Part shown: piece after piece, positions 32,137-42,409 of the stretch
Numbering within the stretch: position 1 is the first letter of the stretch
Layout: each line of letters opens with the position of its first letter
Source of the DNA: Bacillota bacterium
GTDB lineage: Bacteria; Bacillota_A; Clostridia; Lachnospirales; Lachnospiraceae
Assembly (NCBI GenBank): GCA_023407175.1
Contig: JAEYMU010000043.1
Coordinates: forward strand, 1 to 64,000
Length of the DNA stretch: 64,000 nucleotides
Direction: 5' to 3'
Program-made: the position numbers and the translations under genes
The notes under the pieces: model-generated
Told to the model about the DNA's origin: nothing
What the model saw: only the letters and a program-made list of their open reading frames with translations
Databases searched by the model: none

Positions 32137-34098
32137 CTATACAATCCGTTTGAATTTTCGCTCCATCTCATACTGGCTCATGGAAACGATGACAGGCCTT
32201 CCATGGGGGCAATGATAAGGATTTTCCAGCATTAAAAGCTCATTTATCAGCGCCTCAGCCTCTATCGTCGATAGAACATGATTTGCCTTTACCGCAGCTT
32301 TACAGGAAAGTGAAGCAACCCGTTCCAGTATTGCTGTCGTATTTGTAGTATTGCCCGTTATTTCATCTGCCAAATCGTCGATAAATTCCAAAAGCAATTC
32401 TTTTTCTGAAATTCCGTACAAATCTGTCGGAACCGCCCTTACGGAAAATTCCTTCCCGCCAAAAGGCTCTATTTCATAGCCCAGGCTTGTTAAGGTATCT
32501 TCATATTTTTGCAGGGCCTCCTGCTCTCGTACGCTTAAAGTCAATACGATTGGAGGAAGAAGCTGCTGTGAGCTGTGGGTCTTTGCTTTTGAAGCGGCTA
32601 TAATTTTCTCATACAGCACCTTTTCATGGGCGGCATGCTGGTCGATGATATAAAGCTCCTTTTTATACTCCACCAGCCAATAGGTCGAAAAAACCTGTCC
32701 TATGATACGGTGCTCCTTTACGGCCTGCTTCGATAAAAACGGTGTATCCGACGCTTCCGTTCGGTCTGCAAAAAGCTTCAGCTGTTCGGTCTTCCCGGTT
32801 TCCACATTACAGGGTTTAGAAGACCTGTTGGAGCCTGCTTCTAAGGTACTGCCCGCTTCCTTTTCTTGAACCAAATCATCCCTGTCTGTAACTTTACCGG
32901 CAAGACTGCCGTATCCGTTACTGCTCTCGGTAACCCGGACCGCAACCATATCGTTCTGAGCTTTCCCATAGGTTATAGGAGGAGATTTCACTTGATCAGC
33001 TACACTGCTCTGCAGCTGCATTCTTCGATTCACTTCAAAGGGCTCCGGGATAGGAGTCGTGTTCTTTTTTTCTTCTGTCTGGGGAGTCAGCAGCACCTTT
33101 GGAATCATTTCCTTGCCGGACAGGGTATTACGGATTGCCTGGCAGGTAAGCTGATAAAGCTCATCCCCGTTCTTCAGCCTGATCTCCATCTTCTGAGGAT
33201 GAACATTGACATCGATCATAGAGGGCTCTATTTCAAAATAAAGGGAGGTGAAAGGATATTTATGCTGCATCAGGAAGGGCCGGTAAGCCTCCTCAATTGC
33301 CTTTGTTATGATATTGCTTCTGATATATCTGCCATTGATAAAATAATTCTCGTAATTGCGGTTTCCCCTTGTTATCACCGGCTTCCCAATAAAGCCGGTG
33401 ATTTTAATATCCCCTGAGTCATATTCAACCGGTAGGAGCTCCCTCGCTATATCCCGTCCATATACCTGATAAAGGATATCCTTACTGCTGTGGTTGCCTG
33501 TAGATTGAAGCTTCACCTGGTTGTTCATGATGAATTTGAAGGAAATACCCGGATGGGAGACCATCAGCCGTTCCATCAGCTCGCTGATATAGCCAGCCTC
33601 CGTCATGGCGGATTTTAAAAATTTACGGCGTGCCGGAGTATTGTAGAAAATATTACGGACTATGATTGTCGTACCGCCGGGACAGCCAATCTCCTCCAGT
33701 GATTTTTCCTCGCCGCCCTCAATCAGGTAGCGAAAGCCCTGCAGGGCGGAGGGAGTTTTTGTGATCAGCTCTAATTGGGACACCGCTGCGATACTGGATA
33801 AGGCCTCTCCCCGAAATCCCAGGCTGGTTACAGTCAGAAGGTCCTGTGCTGTACGGATTTTGCTTGTGGCATGACGAAGGAAGGCCAGAGGAATATCCTC
33901 CGCCTCCATGCCTGAGCCATTATCCGTGATTCTGATAAAGCTTAATCCGCCTTCCTTAATCTCTGCCGTTATTGCGGTTGCGCCGGCATCCATAGCATTT
34001 TCAATCAACTCCTTAACCACTGCGCTGGGGCGTTCCACAACCTCTCCTGCGGCAATCTGATTGATGGTAGGCTCATCAAGTATGTGTATCTGAGGCAT
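32137..34098 (-). CDS. mutL: DNA mismatch repair protein MutL with endonuclease motif
   Basis: 653 residues. The N-terminal GHKL ATPase (ELIENAMDAGA, RHATSKI, GFRGEAL) is followed by a variable linker. The C-terminal dimerisation domain contains DQHAAHEKVLYE, matching the DQHA(X)2E(X)4E metal site, and CPHGRPV near the end. It is therefore a nicking MutL of the Firmicutes type, working without MutH. It lies directly downstream of mutS. Confidence 0.96.
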   Translation of the reverse strand: MPQIHILDEPTINQIAAGEVVERPSAVVKELIENAMDAGATAITAEIKEGGLSFIRITDNGSGMEAEDIPLAFLRHATSKIRTAQDLLTVTSLGFRGEALSSIAAVSQLELITKTPSALQGFRYLIEGGEEKSLEEIGCPGGTTIIVRNIFYNTPARRKFLKSAMTEAGYISELMERLMVSHPGISFKFIMNNQVKLQSTGNHSSKDILYQVYGRDIARELLPVEYDSGDIKITGFIGKPVITRGNRNYENYFINGRYIRSNIITKAIEEAYRPFLMQHKYPFTSLYFEIEPSMIDVNVHPQKMEIRLKNGDELYQLTCQAIRNTLSGKEMIPKVLLTPQTEEKKNTTPIPEPFEVNRRMQLQSSVADQVKSPPITYGKAQNDMVAVRVTESSNGYGSLAGKVTDRDDLVQEKEAGSTLEAGSNRSSKPCNVETGKTEQLKLFADRTEASDTPFLSKQAVKEHRIIGQVFSTYWLVEYKKELYIIDQHAAHEKVLYEKIIAASKAKTHSSQQLLPPIVLTLSVREQEALQKYEDTLTSLGYEIEPFGGKEFSVRAVPTDLYGISEKELLLEFIDDLADEITGNTTNTTAILERVASLSCKAAVKANHVLSTIEAEALINELLMLENPYHCPHGRPVIVSMSQYEMERKFKRIV

Positions 34099-34185
34099 AG
34101 ATTTCCTCCCTTCCTGTTTCCGGTAGTATATAATAGAATTGTCCTTTCAGCTCTTTGATCCAACTTTATTCCTATAGAATATTTT

Positions 34186-36897
34186 TCATATTCTGTCCTT
34201 TATCTTTTTCTGTATCTGGTAGAGCTTATTGATGGCATCAATCGGTGTCAGCCTTGCGATATCCAGATCCCGAAGCTCTGTTATAATATCTTCGTTCCCT
34301 GCCAGGGAGAATAAGGAGAATTGGTTGGTATCCCTGGCTTTTTTGCCCTTCCTTATCTCCTGCCTTGGCTGCGGGAGATCGGATAATAATTCCGCCAGCT
34401 CCAGCTGCTCCTCACAGCTCTCCTGCGCGGCCGCCTCCTGGGGTGCCGCCAGGTTCTTCGCCTTTAAGGCCAGGTCGTTGCCGGTTAATTCGGCTGCAAT
34501 CTCCGAGGCTCTCTTTAAGACGCTGGCTGGAACACCGGCAAGCCTTGCCACCTGAATTCCATAGCTTTTATCCGCTCCGCCCTTAACAATCTTACGAAGA
34601 AATACAATATCCTCCCCCTGCTCCTTGACTGCAATACAATAGTTATTTACCCCTTCAAGCCTTCCCTCCAGCTCGGTCAGCTCATGATAATGGGTTGCAA
34701 ACAGGGTTTTTGCTCCGAGGATGTTACTGTTGCTGATATGCTCTACCACTGCCCAGGCGATGCTTAGTCCGTCGAAGGTACTGGTACCCCGTCCGATCTC
34801 ATCCAAAATCAACAGGCTGTTCTTCGTTGCATTACGCAGGATATTGGCTACCTCGGTCATTTCCACCATGAAAGTGCTCTGTCCGCTGGCGAGATCGTCC
34901 GAGGCTCCAACCCTTGTGAAAATCCGGTCAACAATGCCGATCTGCGCCGTATCCGCCGGAACAAAGCTGCCGAGCTGCGCCATCAGTACAATCAGGGCTG
35001 TCTGGCGCATATAGGTGGATTTTCCCGCCATATTCGGTCCGGTAATGATGGAAACACGGTTTTGCTTATTGTCCAGCAAAGTGTCGTTGGCAACAAACAT
35101 GTCATGTGATATCATGCGCTCCACCACCGGATGCCTTCCATTCTTAATCTGGAGAGCACCGTTGGTATTCATAACCGGCTTTATGTAATTATTCTGCTCC
35201 GCAACCATTGCCAGCGAAGCAAATACATCAATTTTTGCAATGGCCTTTGCCGTCTGCTGGATACGCTTCACCTCAAGGGCAATCTGATCCCTGATCTCAC
35301 TGAACAGGTCATATTCCAGGGAAAAAAGCTTATCCTCTGCTCCAAGGATAATATCCTCCAGCTCCTTAAGCTCCGGGGTTGTATAGCGTTCCGCATTGGC
35401 CAGGGTCTGCTTCCTGATCCAGTTATCCGGGACCATACTCTGATAGGAATTGGTAACCTCCAGATAATAGCCGAATACCCGGTTAAAGCGAATACGAAGA
35501 TTCTTAATTCCGGTGGCATCCCGTTCCTTGGTCTCCAAATCCATCAGCCAATCCTTGCCCTCTGTCTTGGCCTTTCGCAGCCGGTCCACCTCTTCATGAA
35601 AGCCTTCCTTGATGATACCGCCCTCTTTGACATTCAGAGGAGGCTCATCAGCGATCGCCTTTCCGATTAATTCAAAGATATCCTCCAGTATATCCAACTC
35701 CTCGTGAATTTCAACGAGCAGCTTTACATCAAAGCTTTGAAGCAGGAATTTGATATGGGGAAGCATGGACAGGGAGGAGCTGAAGGCGATCAAATCCCTT
35801 GGATTTGCACTTTTATAGCTGATTTTACTCATCAGGCGCTCCAGATCATAGACCGGATTCAGATATTCCCTGATCTCTTCTCTGGTAATCATATTGTCCT
35901 TTAACTGGCTGACCGCTTCCAGTCTTTGATTAATCATATCATAATCGATGAGGGGCTGCTCCATGTAGCTTCTTAGCAGTCTTGCCCCCATCGCCGTTTT
36001 TGTTTTATCCAGCACCCATAATAAGGAGCCCTTCTTTTGCTTCTCCCGGATGGTCTCGGTCAGCTCAAGATTACGAACGGTTGAGCTATCCAAAAGCATA
36101 TATTTCTCATAAGTATATGGAGTCAGCTTTGTAATATGGGACAGGGAATTCTTCTGGGTTTCCTGTAAGAATTGCATGATACAGCCGGCAGCGATAACTC
36201 CAATAGAATAATCCTTTAAGCCAAGGCCGTCCAGAGTGGCTACATTAAAATGCTCCTTTAACGACCGGATACAGAGCTCATCGTCAAAATACCAGGGCTC
36301 CAGAGGGGACAGGGCAATATTGCCGTTGCTTTTTAATGCCTCGATATTTACCCCCGATACAAAAAAGGTGTCATTGCAGATGATTTCCGAGGGGGACCAT
36401 TTGAAGATTTCGTCCATGAGCTTTCGTTCGCTGTCCACCTCAGTTACATAATAGTCACCGGTGGTAATATCCACGATGGATACACCGAAGGCGTTTGTGG
36501 TATGTACTACTGACATCAGATAATTATTTCTTGTTTCATCCAGTACCTGTGTATTCAGATTAGTTCCGGGAGTAACAATCCTGATAACCTCTCTTTTTAC
36601 AATACCCTTTGCAAACTTCGGGTCCTCTACCTGCTCACAGATCGCCACACGGTAACCGCGGCTTACCAGCTTGCTTAGGTAGTTTTCTACCGCATGATAG
36701 GGTACCCCGCACATCGGTGCGCGCTCCTCCTGGCCGATGCTTTTACCGGTAAGAGCTATTTCCAGCTCCCTTGAGCAGGTCCGGGCATCCTCAAAGAACA
36801 TTTCATAAAAATCACCCAGACGGTAGAATAGAATACAATCCTTATATTGCTCCTTGATTTCCATATATTGCTGCATCAGCGGGGTTAGTTGTGTCAT
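34186..36897 (-). CDS. mutS: DNA mismatch recognition protein MutS
   Basis: The start at 36897 (MTQLTPL) has GGAAGGG nine bases upstream; the frame continues to 36942 without a better site. 903 residues with the mismatch-reading motif (GDFYEMF, Phe and Glu), connector, lever and clamp domains, and the ABC ATPase (GPNMAGKST, LILDEIGRGTSTFDG, THYHEL). It binds mismatches and recruits MutL. A promoter and a large hairpin lie upstream. Confidence 0.97.
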   Translation of the reverse strand: MTQLTPLMQQYMEIKEQYKDCILFYRLGDFYEMFFEDARTCSRELEIALTGKSIGQEERAPMCGVPYHAVENYLSKLVSRGYRVAICEQVEDPKFAKGIVKREVIRIVTPGTNLNTQVLDETRNNYLMSVVHTTNAFGVSIVDITTGDYYVTEVDSERKLMDEIFKWSPSEIICNDTFFVSGVNIEALKSNGNIALSPLEPWYFDDELCIRSLKEHFNVATLDGLGLKDYSIGVIAAGCIMQFLQETQKNSLSHITKLTPYTYEKYMLLDSSTVRNLELTETIREKQKKGSLLWVLDKTKTAMGARLLRSYMEQPLIDYDMINQRLEAVSQLKDNMITREEIREYLNPVYDLERLMSKISYKSANPRDLIAFSSSLSMLPHIKFLLQSFDVKLLVEIHEELDILEDIFELIGKAIADEPPLNVKEGGIIKEGFHEEVDRLRKAKTEGKDWLMDLETKERDATGIKNLRIRFNRVFGYYLEVTNSYQSMVPDNWIRKQTLANAERYTTPELKELEDIILGAEDKLFSLEYDLFSEIRDQIALEVKRIQQTAKAIAKIDVFASLAMVAEQNNYIKPVMNTNGALQIKNGRHPVVERMISHDMFVANDTLLDNKQNRVSIITGPNMAGKSTYMRQTALIVLMAQLGSFVPADTAQIGIVDRIFTRVGASDDLASGQSTFMVEMTEVANILRNATKNSLLILDEIGRGTSTFDGLSIAWAVVEHISNSNILGAKTLFATHYHELTELEGRLEGVNNYCIAVKEQGEDIVFLRKIVKGGADKSYGIQVARLAGVPASVLKRASEIAAELTGNDLALKAKNLAAPQEAAAQESCEEQLELAELLSDLPQPRQEIRKGKKARDTNQFSLFSLAGNEDIITELRDLDIARLTPIDAINKLYQIQKKIKDRI

Positions 36898-36947
36898 GGA
36901 GATAATCCCTTCCTTTGTGATTTGTAATTTGCTTCTCTTCATGAATA

Positions 36948-36986
36948 ATACGTTATTTTAATATGCAGGCATATAAAATAACGTAT
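36948..36986 (-). repeat. Large hairpin in the mutS leader
   Basis: ATACGTTATTTT-A-ATATGC (36948-36966) pairs with GCATAT-AAAATAACGTAT (36969-36986), 18 base pairs with one bulge. It lies between the mutS promoter and its start, about 50 bases before the ATG, so the transcript must carry it. Confidence 0.65.
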
Positions 36987-37013
36987 CGAAAAAATTCTAA
37001 ATTTTATAATAGA

Positions 37014-37041
37014 ATTATATCATAAAGCTTTCTTATTGCAA
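37014..37041 (-). promoter_or_regulatory. Sigma-A-type promoter of mutS-mutL-miaA
   Basis: On the minus strand TTGCAA (37041-37036) and TATAAT (37019-37014) are 16 bases apart, giving a leader of roughly 110 bases that contains the hairpin 36948-36986. Confidence 0.65.
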
Positions 37042-37179
37042 TGCTTATAAATTTATTTCTGTTGATTAATTATTTCAGTAAGGGTCTGTATATTGCTTCG
37101 AATGAAATAATTCCGGCTTTCATAAAATATGTTATAGAAGGATACTTGCCGTTTTATTGCGGTGGAAATGAGGGTAAGC

Positions 37180-37479
37180 ATGACCAATGAAATGCACACA
37201 CATAGTTATATCGGAAAGGCCGCCTTTCATAATGAACATACCCATAATTATTCCGGAACAACCACCAGTGTTGCAGATCAACCGGGGCATATCCATTACC
37301 TGGAGGGTACTGCTACACTTAGTGACGGACACACACACCATTACCATACGGCAACCGGTCCAGCCATCTATGTAAAGGGAGGTCATTATCACTATTACAA
37401 CGATAATACCGAGGTTGCCTTCGTTCCCGCAGCCCACCGGCACAGCTATGTCGGATACGCTTCCTTACATAAGGGATAA
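37180..37479 (+). CDS. YmaF-family histidine-rich protein
   Basis: 99 residues from MTNEMH, with GAGGG five bases upstream; 37162 is an alternative start. About one fifth of residues are His, arranged in repeated HxHxY/HxHYY patterns ([43 protein letters not shown]). This matches the YmaF family of Bacillus and Clostridia, function unknown; metal binding is plausible from composition. Its 3' end overlaps that of the convergent rnhA by 15 bases. Confidence 0.8.
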   Translation: MTNEMHTHSYIGKAAFHNEHTHNYSGTTTSVADQPGHIHYLEGTATLSDGHTHHYHTATGPAIYVKGGHYHYYNDNTEVAFVPAAHRHSYVGYASLHKG

Positions 37480-37947
37480 GAAAACATCATCAGCAAGATT
37501 ATTCCCGTCAGCGGCTGTTGTGGCAAGGACGTCACAGCGTTCATTCATCGGGTGTCCGTTGTGTCCCTTAACCCACACAAAGGATACCTGATGAGGTTCC
37601 ATTGCTTTCAGCAGACGCTTCCACAGATCAACGTTCTTGACCGGTTCATTCTGTCCACGCTTCCATCCTTTTTTCATCCACCCTTCAATCCAGTGCTCCG
37701 TAAAGGCCTTCACAAGATACTGGGAATCCGAATACAGAGTTACAATGCAGGGTCTTGTCAGAGCCTCCAGCCCAATGATGGCAGCCATCAGCTCCATCCT
37801 GTTATTGGTGGTTTTTTTAAAGCCCCCACTATATTCCCGTTCGTGTGTTACACCCTTGGAATCTATATAAACAAGAATTGCGCCATAGCCTCCCGGACCA
37901 TCCGGATTGCCCCTGGCTGATCCATCTGTATAAAGTGTTACGTTCAT
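37465..37947 (-). CDS. rnhA: Ribonuclease H1-type
   Basis: The start MNVTLYTDG at 37947 gives 160 residues; MRLK upstream is possible. Catalytic acidic residues are seen in LYTDGS (D8), NRMELMAA (Glu) and LYSDSQ (Asp), with a final Asp in [14 protein letters not shown] supplies the active-site His. It degrades RNA in RNA-DNA hybrids, such as primers. Convergent overlap with ymaF. Confidence 0.94.
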   Translation of the reverse strand: MNVTLYTDGSARGNPDGPGGYGAILVYIDSKGVTHEREYSGGFKKTTNNRMELMAAIIGLEALTRPCIVTLYSDSQYLVKAFTEHWIEGWMKKGWKRGQNEPVKNVDLWKRLLKAMEPHQVSFVWVKGHNGHPMNERCDVLATTAADGNNLADDVFLSLM

Positions 37948-38069
37948 TTTTAACCTCATTTCTACGCTGCCTGTTGCCTCGTTTTGTTGTTCTATTCCTG
38001 CGGATAAATAACTTGTAAAAGCTTACGGTTAACTTTATAATAAAAATAATAATAATTGGGAGGGAAATC

Positions 38070-38597
38070 ATGGATCATATATTTATCGGCTTTTTATTAA
38101 TCTTTTTGGATTTTAACATTAATTTAGGGAATTCTACCGTCGGTTTAATTCCTGATTTTATCGGCTATATCTTTCTTGTCAGAGGATTGAACTCATTGCA
38201 TGGCGAGAGCCCGCTATTTGCAAAGGCCCATCCTGCTGCGGTTGGAATGGGGATATATTCCACTCTCCTGTACGCCGGAGATTTGCTGGGTATCACAGCC
38301 GCCCTTGGCTGGCTTGGGATAGGTCTGGGACTGATCAGCACCATTATTTCCCTGTATATCTCTTATCTGATCGTAATGGGGATTCGAGAGATGGAAAATA
38401 ACCACAGTGCTAAATTAAACGGAGAAAATCTGCAATTTACCTGGAAAATCATGGCCATCGTACAAATTGCAACCTACATTACCCTGCTCGTTCCGCTCCT
38501 ATCCCTTGTCTTTATACTCGCATCCTTTATCCTTGGCATCGTATTCCTTGTTTCCGTTAATACTTCAAAAAATCTCTATAGAAACCTCCCGGGCTGA
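38070..38597 (+). CDS. Unknown 175-aa integral membrane protein
   Basis: GGGAGGG lies seven bases upstream of ATG 38070. Four to five membrane helices are visible (MDHIFIGFLLIFLDFNINLG; DFIGYIFLVRGLN; LGWLGIGLGLISTIISLYISYLIV; ITLLVPLLSLVFILASFILGIVFLV). No family is recognised; similar small membrane proteins are common in Lachnospiraceae. The stop codon TGA lies in the loop of a GC hairpin (38588-38606). Confidence 0.75.
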   Translation: MDHIFIGFLLIFLDFNINLGNSTVGLIPDFIGYIFLVRGLNSLHGESPLFAKAHPAAVGMGIYSTLLYAGDLLGITAALGWLGIGLGLISTIISLYISYLIVMGIREMENNHSAKLNGENLQFTWKIMAIVQIATYITLLVPLLSLVFILASFILGIVFLVSVNTSKNLYRNLPG

Positions 38598-38606
38598 AAG
38601 CCCGGG
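38588..38606 (+). terminator. GC hairpin carrying the stop codon
   Basis: CCCGGGC-TGAAA-GCCCGGG is a perfect 7-bp stem whose loop starts with the TGA of the membrane-protein gene. A T run is missing (TATTAC follows), so termination is uncertain. Confidence 0.45.
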
Positions 38607-38634
38607 TATTACAAGGCGATCTGCAACGATTTAT

Positions 38635-40314
38635 TTACCTTCCTTCCATTCTGCTCCATTCCCCTTTATTTTGGAACTCCTCCGCTGCCGCTTCTGCCGA
38701 GGCTATGATATCCTTGGGATATCCCAGCATATTCAAAAGCTTAATCGCATTCTTGGATACTGCCTTTCCCTCATACAGCTTGTAATCGAATATGATTTGA
38801 TTATTTTCAATCTGTTCCTGAAAATGATAGTTGGAATAATCCCGAGCCAGTATCTGTGTCAGCTCGATATCATGGGTGGCGGCAAACACCAATGCATTTT
38901 TCCTGGCCAGTGAGGACAGAATTCTGGAGGAAGCGGCGATCCGTTCCAGCGTATTTGTCCCACGAAGCACCTCATCGATAAAGCAAAGCATCGGCTTTTC
39001 CGGATTAATTCTGTCAAGAATGCGCTTTAAGGATTTTATCTCTACAATATAATAGCTTTCCTTGCTTAATATATTATCCCGGAGAGCCATGGAAGAATAA
39101 ATCAGAAAGAAGCTTCCCTGATAGCTTTTGCTGACTGAAGTATATATCGTCTGTGCCAGTATGGCATTAATTGCAAGGGTTTTAATAAAGGTGGATTTTC
39201 CTGAGGCATTGGAGCCCGTCAAAAGCACGGAACGTTCCTCCCTGATTGAGTTTTCTACAGGGGTCTCAATCAGCGGATGATATAAATCCCTCACTGCCAG
39301 CCTTGGCTTTCCGGTTTTTATAAGCTCCGGTTCACAGTACCCCGGAAGATACTCCCGAAAGGAAGCCGCCGCTATCATGCTGTCTAAAAATCCGATAGTC
39401 TCATAAATCCGGTTCAATACCTCACTGTTTTTCTTTAAGAATCTTAGCATGGAATTATACTTGATCAGATCAATATGTGTCAGCATACGAATGTAATCCA
39501 GCAGCAGCTCCTGGGGGTCACCTGTGGGCTGTCTTGGAGTGAGCCAGCCAGAGCCCTTGCGAAAGTTTCTAAAATGCTCTGCATCCTCTCTTAAAGAGTC
39601 CGTATACTGCTTTAGCGGTGCAAGCTCCAATTTATATATTTCCTTGGTTCCATCCAGGAGACGCACAATAAATGCAAATACCGTCAGATACTTCTCTATT
39701 TCGGCCTTCTCCTTATAATACTGATACAGGTTATTAATAATTAAGACTACTGTCAAAACGCCGCCCAGGCCCGGCTTTATACCTATCAGGGCCAGAGAAA
39801 GCACCAGTCCAAGCACCATGAGATAATGCTTTAAATTACTCCTTGGTTCCTGCTCCTGCAGCCGGTTCATATATTCATATACGGATATATTGCTTAATTT
39901 ACCGATGGGATATAGCTTCGTCTGGATTAAAATCCGTTTCTCCTCGTTCTCCGCAAAGAATTTCATCAGACGGCTTCTTTCCTTAAGTTCTTCCAGGGAA
40001 AAGCAGGGCTTATGCAAAAGTGCATACAGATACTCTTCTCCGATTGCACACTGGGTATTATTCATCAACATATAGATTTCCTGCATATCCAGGTCATTCC
40101 AGGTGATATCATCCACATCCAGCTTATCATCCGCATGTGCTTTATAATACTGTGCCAGTGAAATCAGCTTTTCCGAGGTATATTCCTCTTCGGGGACCTC
40201 CCCCCACTGCTCCTTCATATATCTGATTCTGCGATTACGAAGCTTATATTCATTGATCATGCTTAGAATTACCAGTATCAGAACGATGATTAAAATAATA
40301 AATACTATTTCCAA
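38635..40314 (-). CDS. Membrane-anchored MutS-like ABC ATPase
   Basis: 559 residues. Membrane helices at the N-terminus (about 1-20) and in the middle (about 162-195) precede a MutS-type ATPase domain with Walker A GSNASGKST (367-375), FIDEVLRGTNT and ATHDIEL. The mismatch-recognition and connector domains of MutS and the Smr domain of MutS2 are absent. It belongs to the MutS-related family of unknown function found in Firmicutes. The membrane segments argue against classical mismatch repair. Confidence 0.85.
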   Translation of the reverse strand: MEIVFIILIIVLILVILSMINEYKLRNRRIRYMKEQWGEVPEEEYTSEKLISLAQYYKAHADDKLDVDDITWNDLDMQEIYMLMNNTQCAIGEEYLYALLHKPCFSLEELKERSRLMKFFAENEEKRILIQTKLYPIGKLSNISVYEYMNRLQEQEPRSNLKHYLMVLGLVLSLALIGIKPGLGGVLTVVLIINNLYQYYKEKAEIEKYLTVFAFIVRLLDGTKEIYKLELAPLKQYTDSLREDAEHFRNFRKGSGWLTPRQPTGDPQELLLDYIRMLTHIDLIKYNSMLRFLKKNSEVLNRIYETIGFLDSMIAAASFREYLPGYCEPELIKTGKPRLAVRDLYHPLIETPVENSIREERSVLLTGSNASGKSTFIKTLAINAILAQTIYTSVSKSYQGSFFLIYSSMALRDNILSKESYYIVEIKSLKRILDRINPEKPMLCFIDEVLRGTNTLERIAASSRILSSLARKNALVFAATHDIELTQILARDYSNYHFQEQIENNQIIFDYKLYEGKAVSKNAIKLLNMLGYPKDIIASAEAAAEEFQNKGEWSRMEGR

Positions 40315-40410
40315 TGGTTTTTTCTCCCGTCTTCCAAATTTAAGCAGTCATGCCATTATGGTAATTATAGATTTCACAGATAAGGCTGTCAATATCCTTC
40401 ACAAATTATG

Positions 40411-40439
40411 TTTTCAAGTATTTGTTAAGATGCTATAAT
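40411..40439 (+). promoter_or_regulatory. Sigma-A-type promoter ahead of the kinase pair
   Basis: TTTTCA (40411-40416) and TATAAT (40434-40439) are 17 bases apart, about 65 bases before the first kinase start. Confidence 0.55.
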
Positions 40440-40504
40440 ATTCTTTAGATAATTTTATTTTTTAGCACATTCATGCCTAATTCTACCGCAAGAGGTTATA
40501 CTAT

Positions 40505-42364
40505 ATGAAATTGAAGGGTCAAATCATTTGCTTACTCCTGATGCTTATCTTATCCCTATTGACCGGCTGTCAGCAATCTAAAAAGCCTGTTGCCATAAAT
40601 GGCAGCATGGATTTATCGGATTGGAATTTTGATACGGAGGGTATTATCCCGCTGGATGGCAATTGGGAATTCTACTGGAATGAGCTTCTTGGCCCAAAAG
40701 ATGTCTTTGCTCATCATTTGCTTACCGGTTACTATAATGTCAATGAATATTGGAATCGCTATTCTTTTCCTTCCAAGGGCTTCGCTACTTACCGCCTCAA
40801 GATAAAGCTTGACGGCAGGGAGCATTTACTTGGCATCTGTACTTCAAAAATCTTCTCGGAATACAAGCTGTATATCAATGGGGAGCTAATTGACAGCTAT
40901 AGTGCGGATAACCACAGCAACCTTTTCTATTTCTATCCCAAAATAAAGAATTTTATAGCAAACAGTAATGAGCTTGTTATCATATTGCAGATTAAAAATA
41001 ACAGCCGCTACTTTGCAGGGGTATTACGCAGCATAACCTTAGGTTCTGTCAAAGCTATGAATCAGGGGGATTCCCTGAATTTCACCCTGGAACTGCTGGT
41101 AATCTGCATTCTTTTATTTGCCGGAATCTATTTGATGGTTTTTTATATTAGTACCGACAGATCCTTTGGACATATGATGTTTGCCCTTTTCTGTATTGAT
41201 ATAGCCATCCGCTGTTCCTTGGTTAATCATACTCTGCTACACTATATCTTCCCTAATCTTCCATATACCGTAGGACCTAAAATCGCCTGGCTGACAGTCC
41301 CCATAGCTGTCCTTACCATGGTTTTTTATATGAAATCCATTTTCCCGGAGGATGTTCCGGCATTGCTTAGCTGGTATGCTCTGGTTATCCAGGCCCTTGC
41401 CATTATTACCATTTTGCTGGGGGATTCTTATCAATACACCACTATTATGATGCTCTATTTTCTGGTTTCCCTGCCCATTCTGCTGGGGGGCATATATAGT
41501 GCGGTTCAGATTCTGATAAAACGAAGAAATTTTCGTGTCTACTATTATCTGATTATGTCCATTATGATTTTGGGTGGTATGATCGACGCCATCGCCTATT
41601 TACATATCATACGTCTGAATTATTATTATTTTGGGATGTTTTTTGTAATTTCCTTAATCCTTCATAACTATATGATGGCAAAGATGTATACCAGGCATAT
41701 CATCAATGTAAATACTCTGGAAAAAAATGTAGCTCTTTCATTAACCAAGGCAGATCAGCTGGAAGCAGATTTTCTGGCAGAGCAAATCAAGCCTCATTTT
41801 TTATATAATACCCTGACCACAATCGCACAGCTTTGCCGTACCAATCCAGATAAGGCAGGGAGCCTGCTGCAATATTTTATCGACTATCTGAAAAGCTCCT
41901 TGCGCTTTGACAGCTCTGAACAAAAGGTGGAGCTGGCCACTGAGCTTAAGCATATCTCCGCTTATTTTTATATTGAGCGGGCACGTTTCGGAAATATTGA
42001 ACTGGAATACGATATTGATGAAGCTTTGCATTCCTGCCATATTCTCCACTTTATCCTTCAGCCCCTGATTGAGAATGCAATCAAGCATGGGCTGCGAAGC
42101 CGGGAAAACGGCGGGAAAATATACCTTAGAATACATCAAAGAGCTGAGTGGCTTCATTTTGATATTGAAGACAATGGTATTGGCATTACCAAGGAGGATG
42201 TCGGCCAGCTGCTGATCCCCTCACAGGAGAATTCGGGAATCGGCCTGTATAATATTAATATGCGCCTGCTTCGCTATTATAAAAGCGGACTGACCATAAG
42301 CAGCGAGCCCGGTCAGGGAACCAATGTTCATTTTGAAATCCCCTATGACAGTGTTCTGAAATGA
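40505..42364 (+). CDS. 7TM receptor sensor histidine kinase with lipobox N-terminus
   Basis: 619 residues: lipoprotein-like signal (LSLLTGC, Cys22), an extracellular beta domain with GNWEFYW of the 7TMR-DISM extracellular type, seven hydrophobic helices (about 195-395), then a LytS-type kinase. The phosphoacceptor His431 lies in IKPHFLYNTL, Asn524 in LIENAIKHG and nucleotide-binding glycines in DNGIG and SGIGL. All core residues are present, so it should be active. No response regulator is adjacent. A shortened, altered copy follows 45 bases downstream. Confidence 0.9.
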   Translation: MKLKGQIICLLLMLILSLLTGCQQSKKPVAINGSMDLSDWNFDTEGIIPLDGNWEFYWNELLGPKDVFAHHLLTGYYNVNEYWNRYSFPSKGFATYRLKIKLDGREHLLGICTSKIFSEYKLYINGELIDSYSADNHSNLFYFYPKIKNFIANSNELVIILQIKNNSRYFAGVLRSITLGSVKAMNQGDSLNFTLELLVICILLFAGIYLMVFYISTDRSFGHMMFALFCIDIAIRCSLVNHTLLHYIFPNLPYTVGPKIAWLTVPIAVLTMVFYMKSIFPEDVPALLSWYALVIQALAIITILLGDSYQYTTIMMLYFLVSLPILLGGIYSAVQILIKRRNFRVYYYLIMSIMILGGMIDAIAYLHIIRLNYYYFGMFFVISLILHNYMMAKMYTRHIINVNTLEKNVALSLTKADQLEADFLAEQIKPHFLYNTLTTIAQLCRTNPDKAGSLLQYFIDYLKSSLRFDSSEQKVELATELKHISAYFYIERARFGNIELEYDIDEALHSCHILHFILQPLIENAIKHGLRSRENGGKIYLRIHQRAEWLHFDIEDNGIGITKEDVGQLLIPSQENSGIGLYNINMRLLRYYKSGLTISSEPGQGTNVHFEIPYDSVLK

Positions 42365-42409
42365 GCGGCGAATAAGCTGCCATTCTTACATAGAAAGGAA
42401 TTTAAAGTT

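Noticed and set aside
38635..40314. MutS2 (ribosome-rescue or anti-recombination nuclease)
   Set aside because: No Smr domain and no matching length; membrane helices are present instead.
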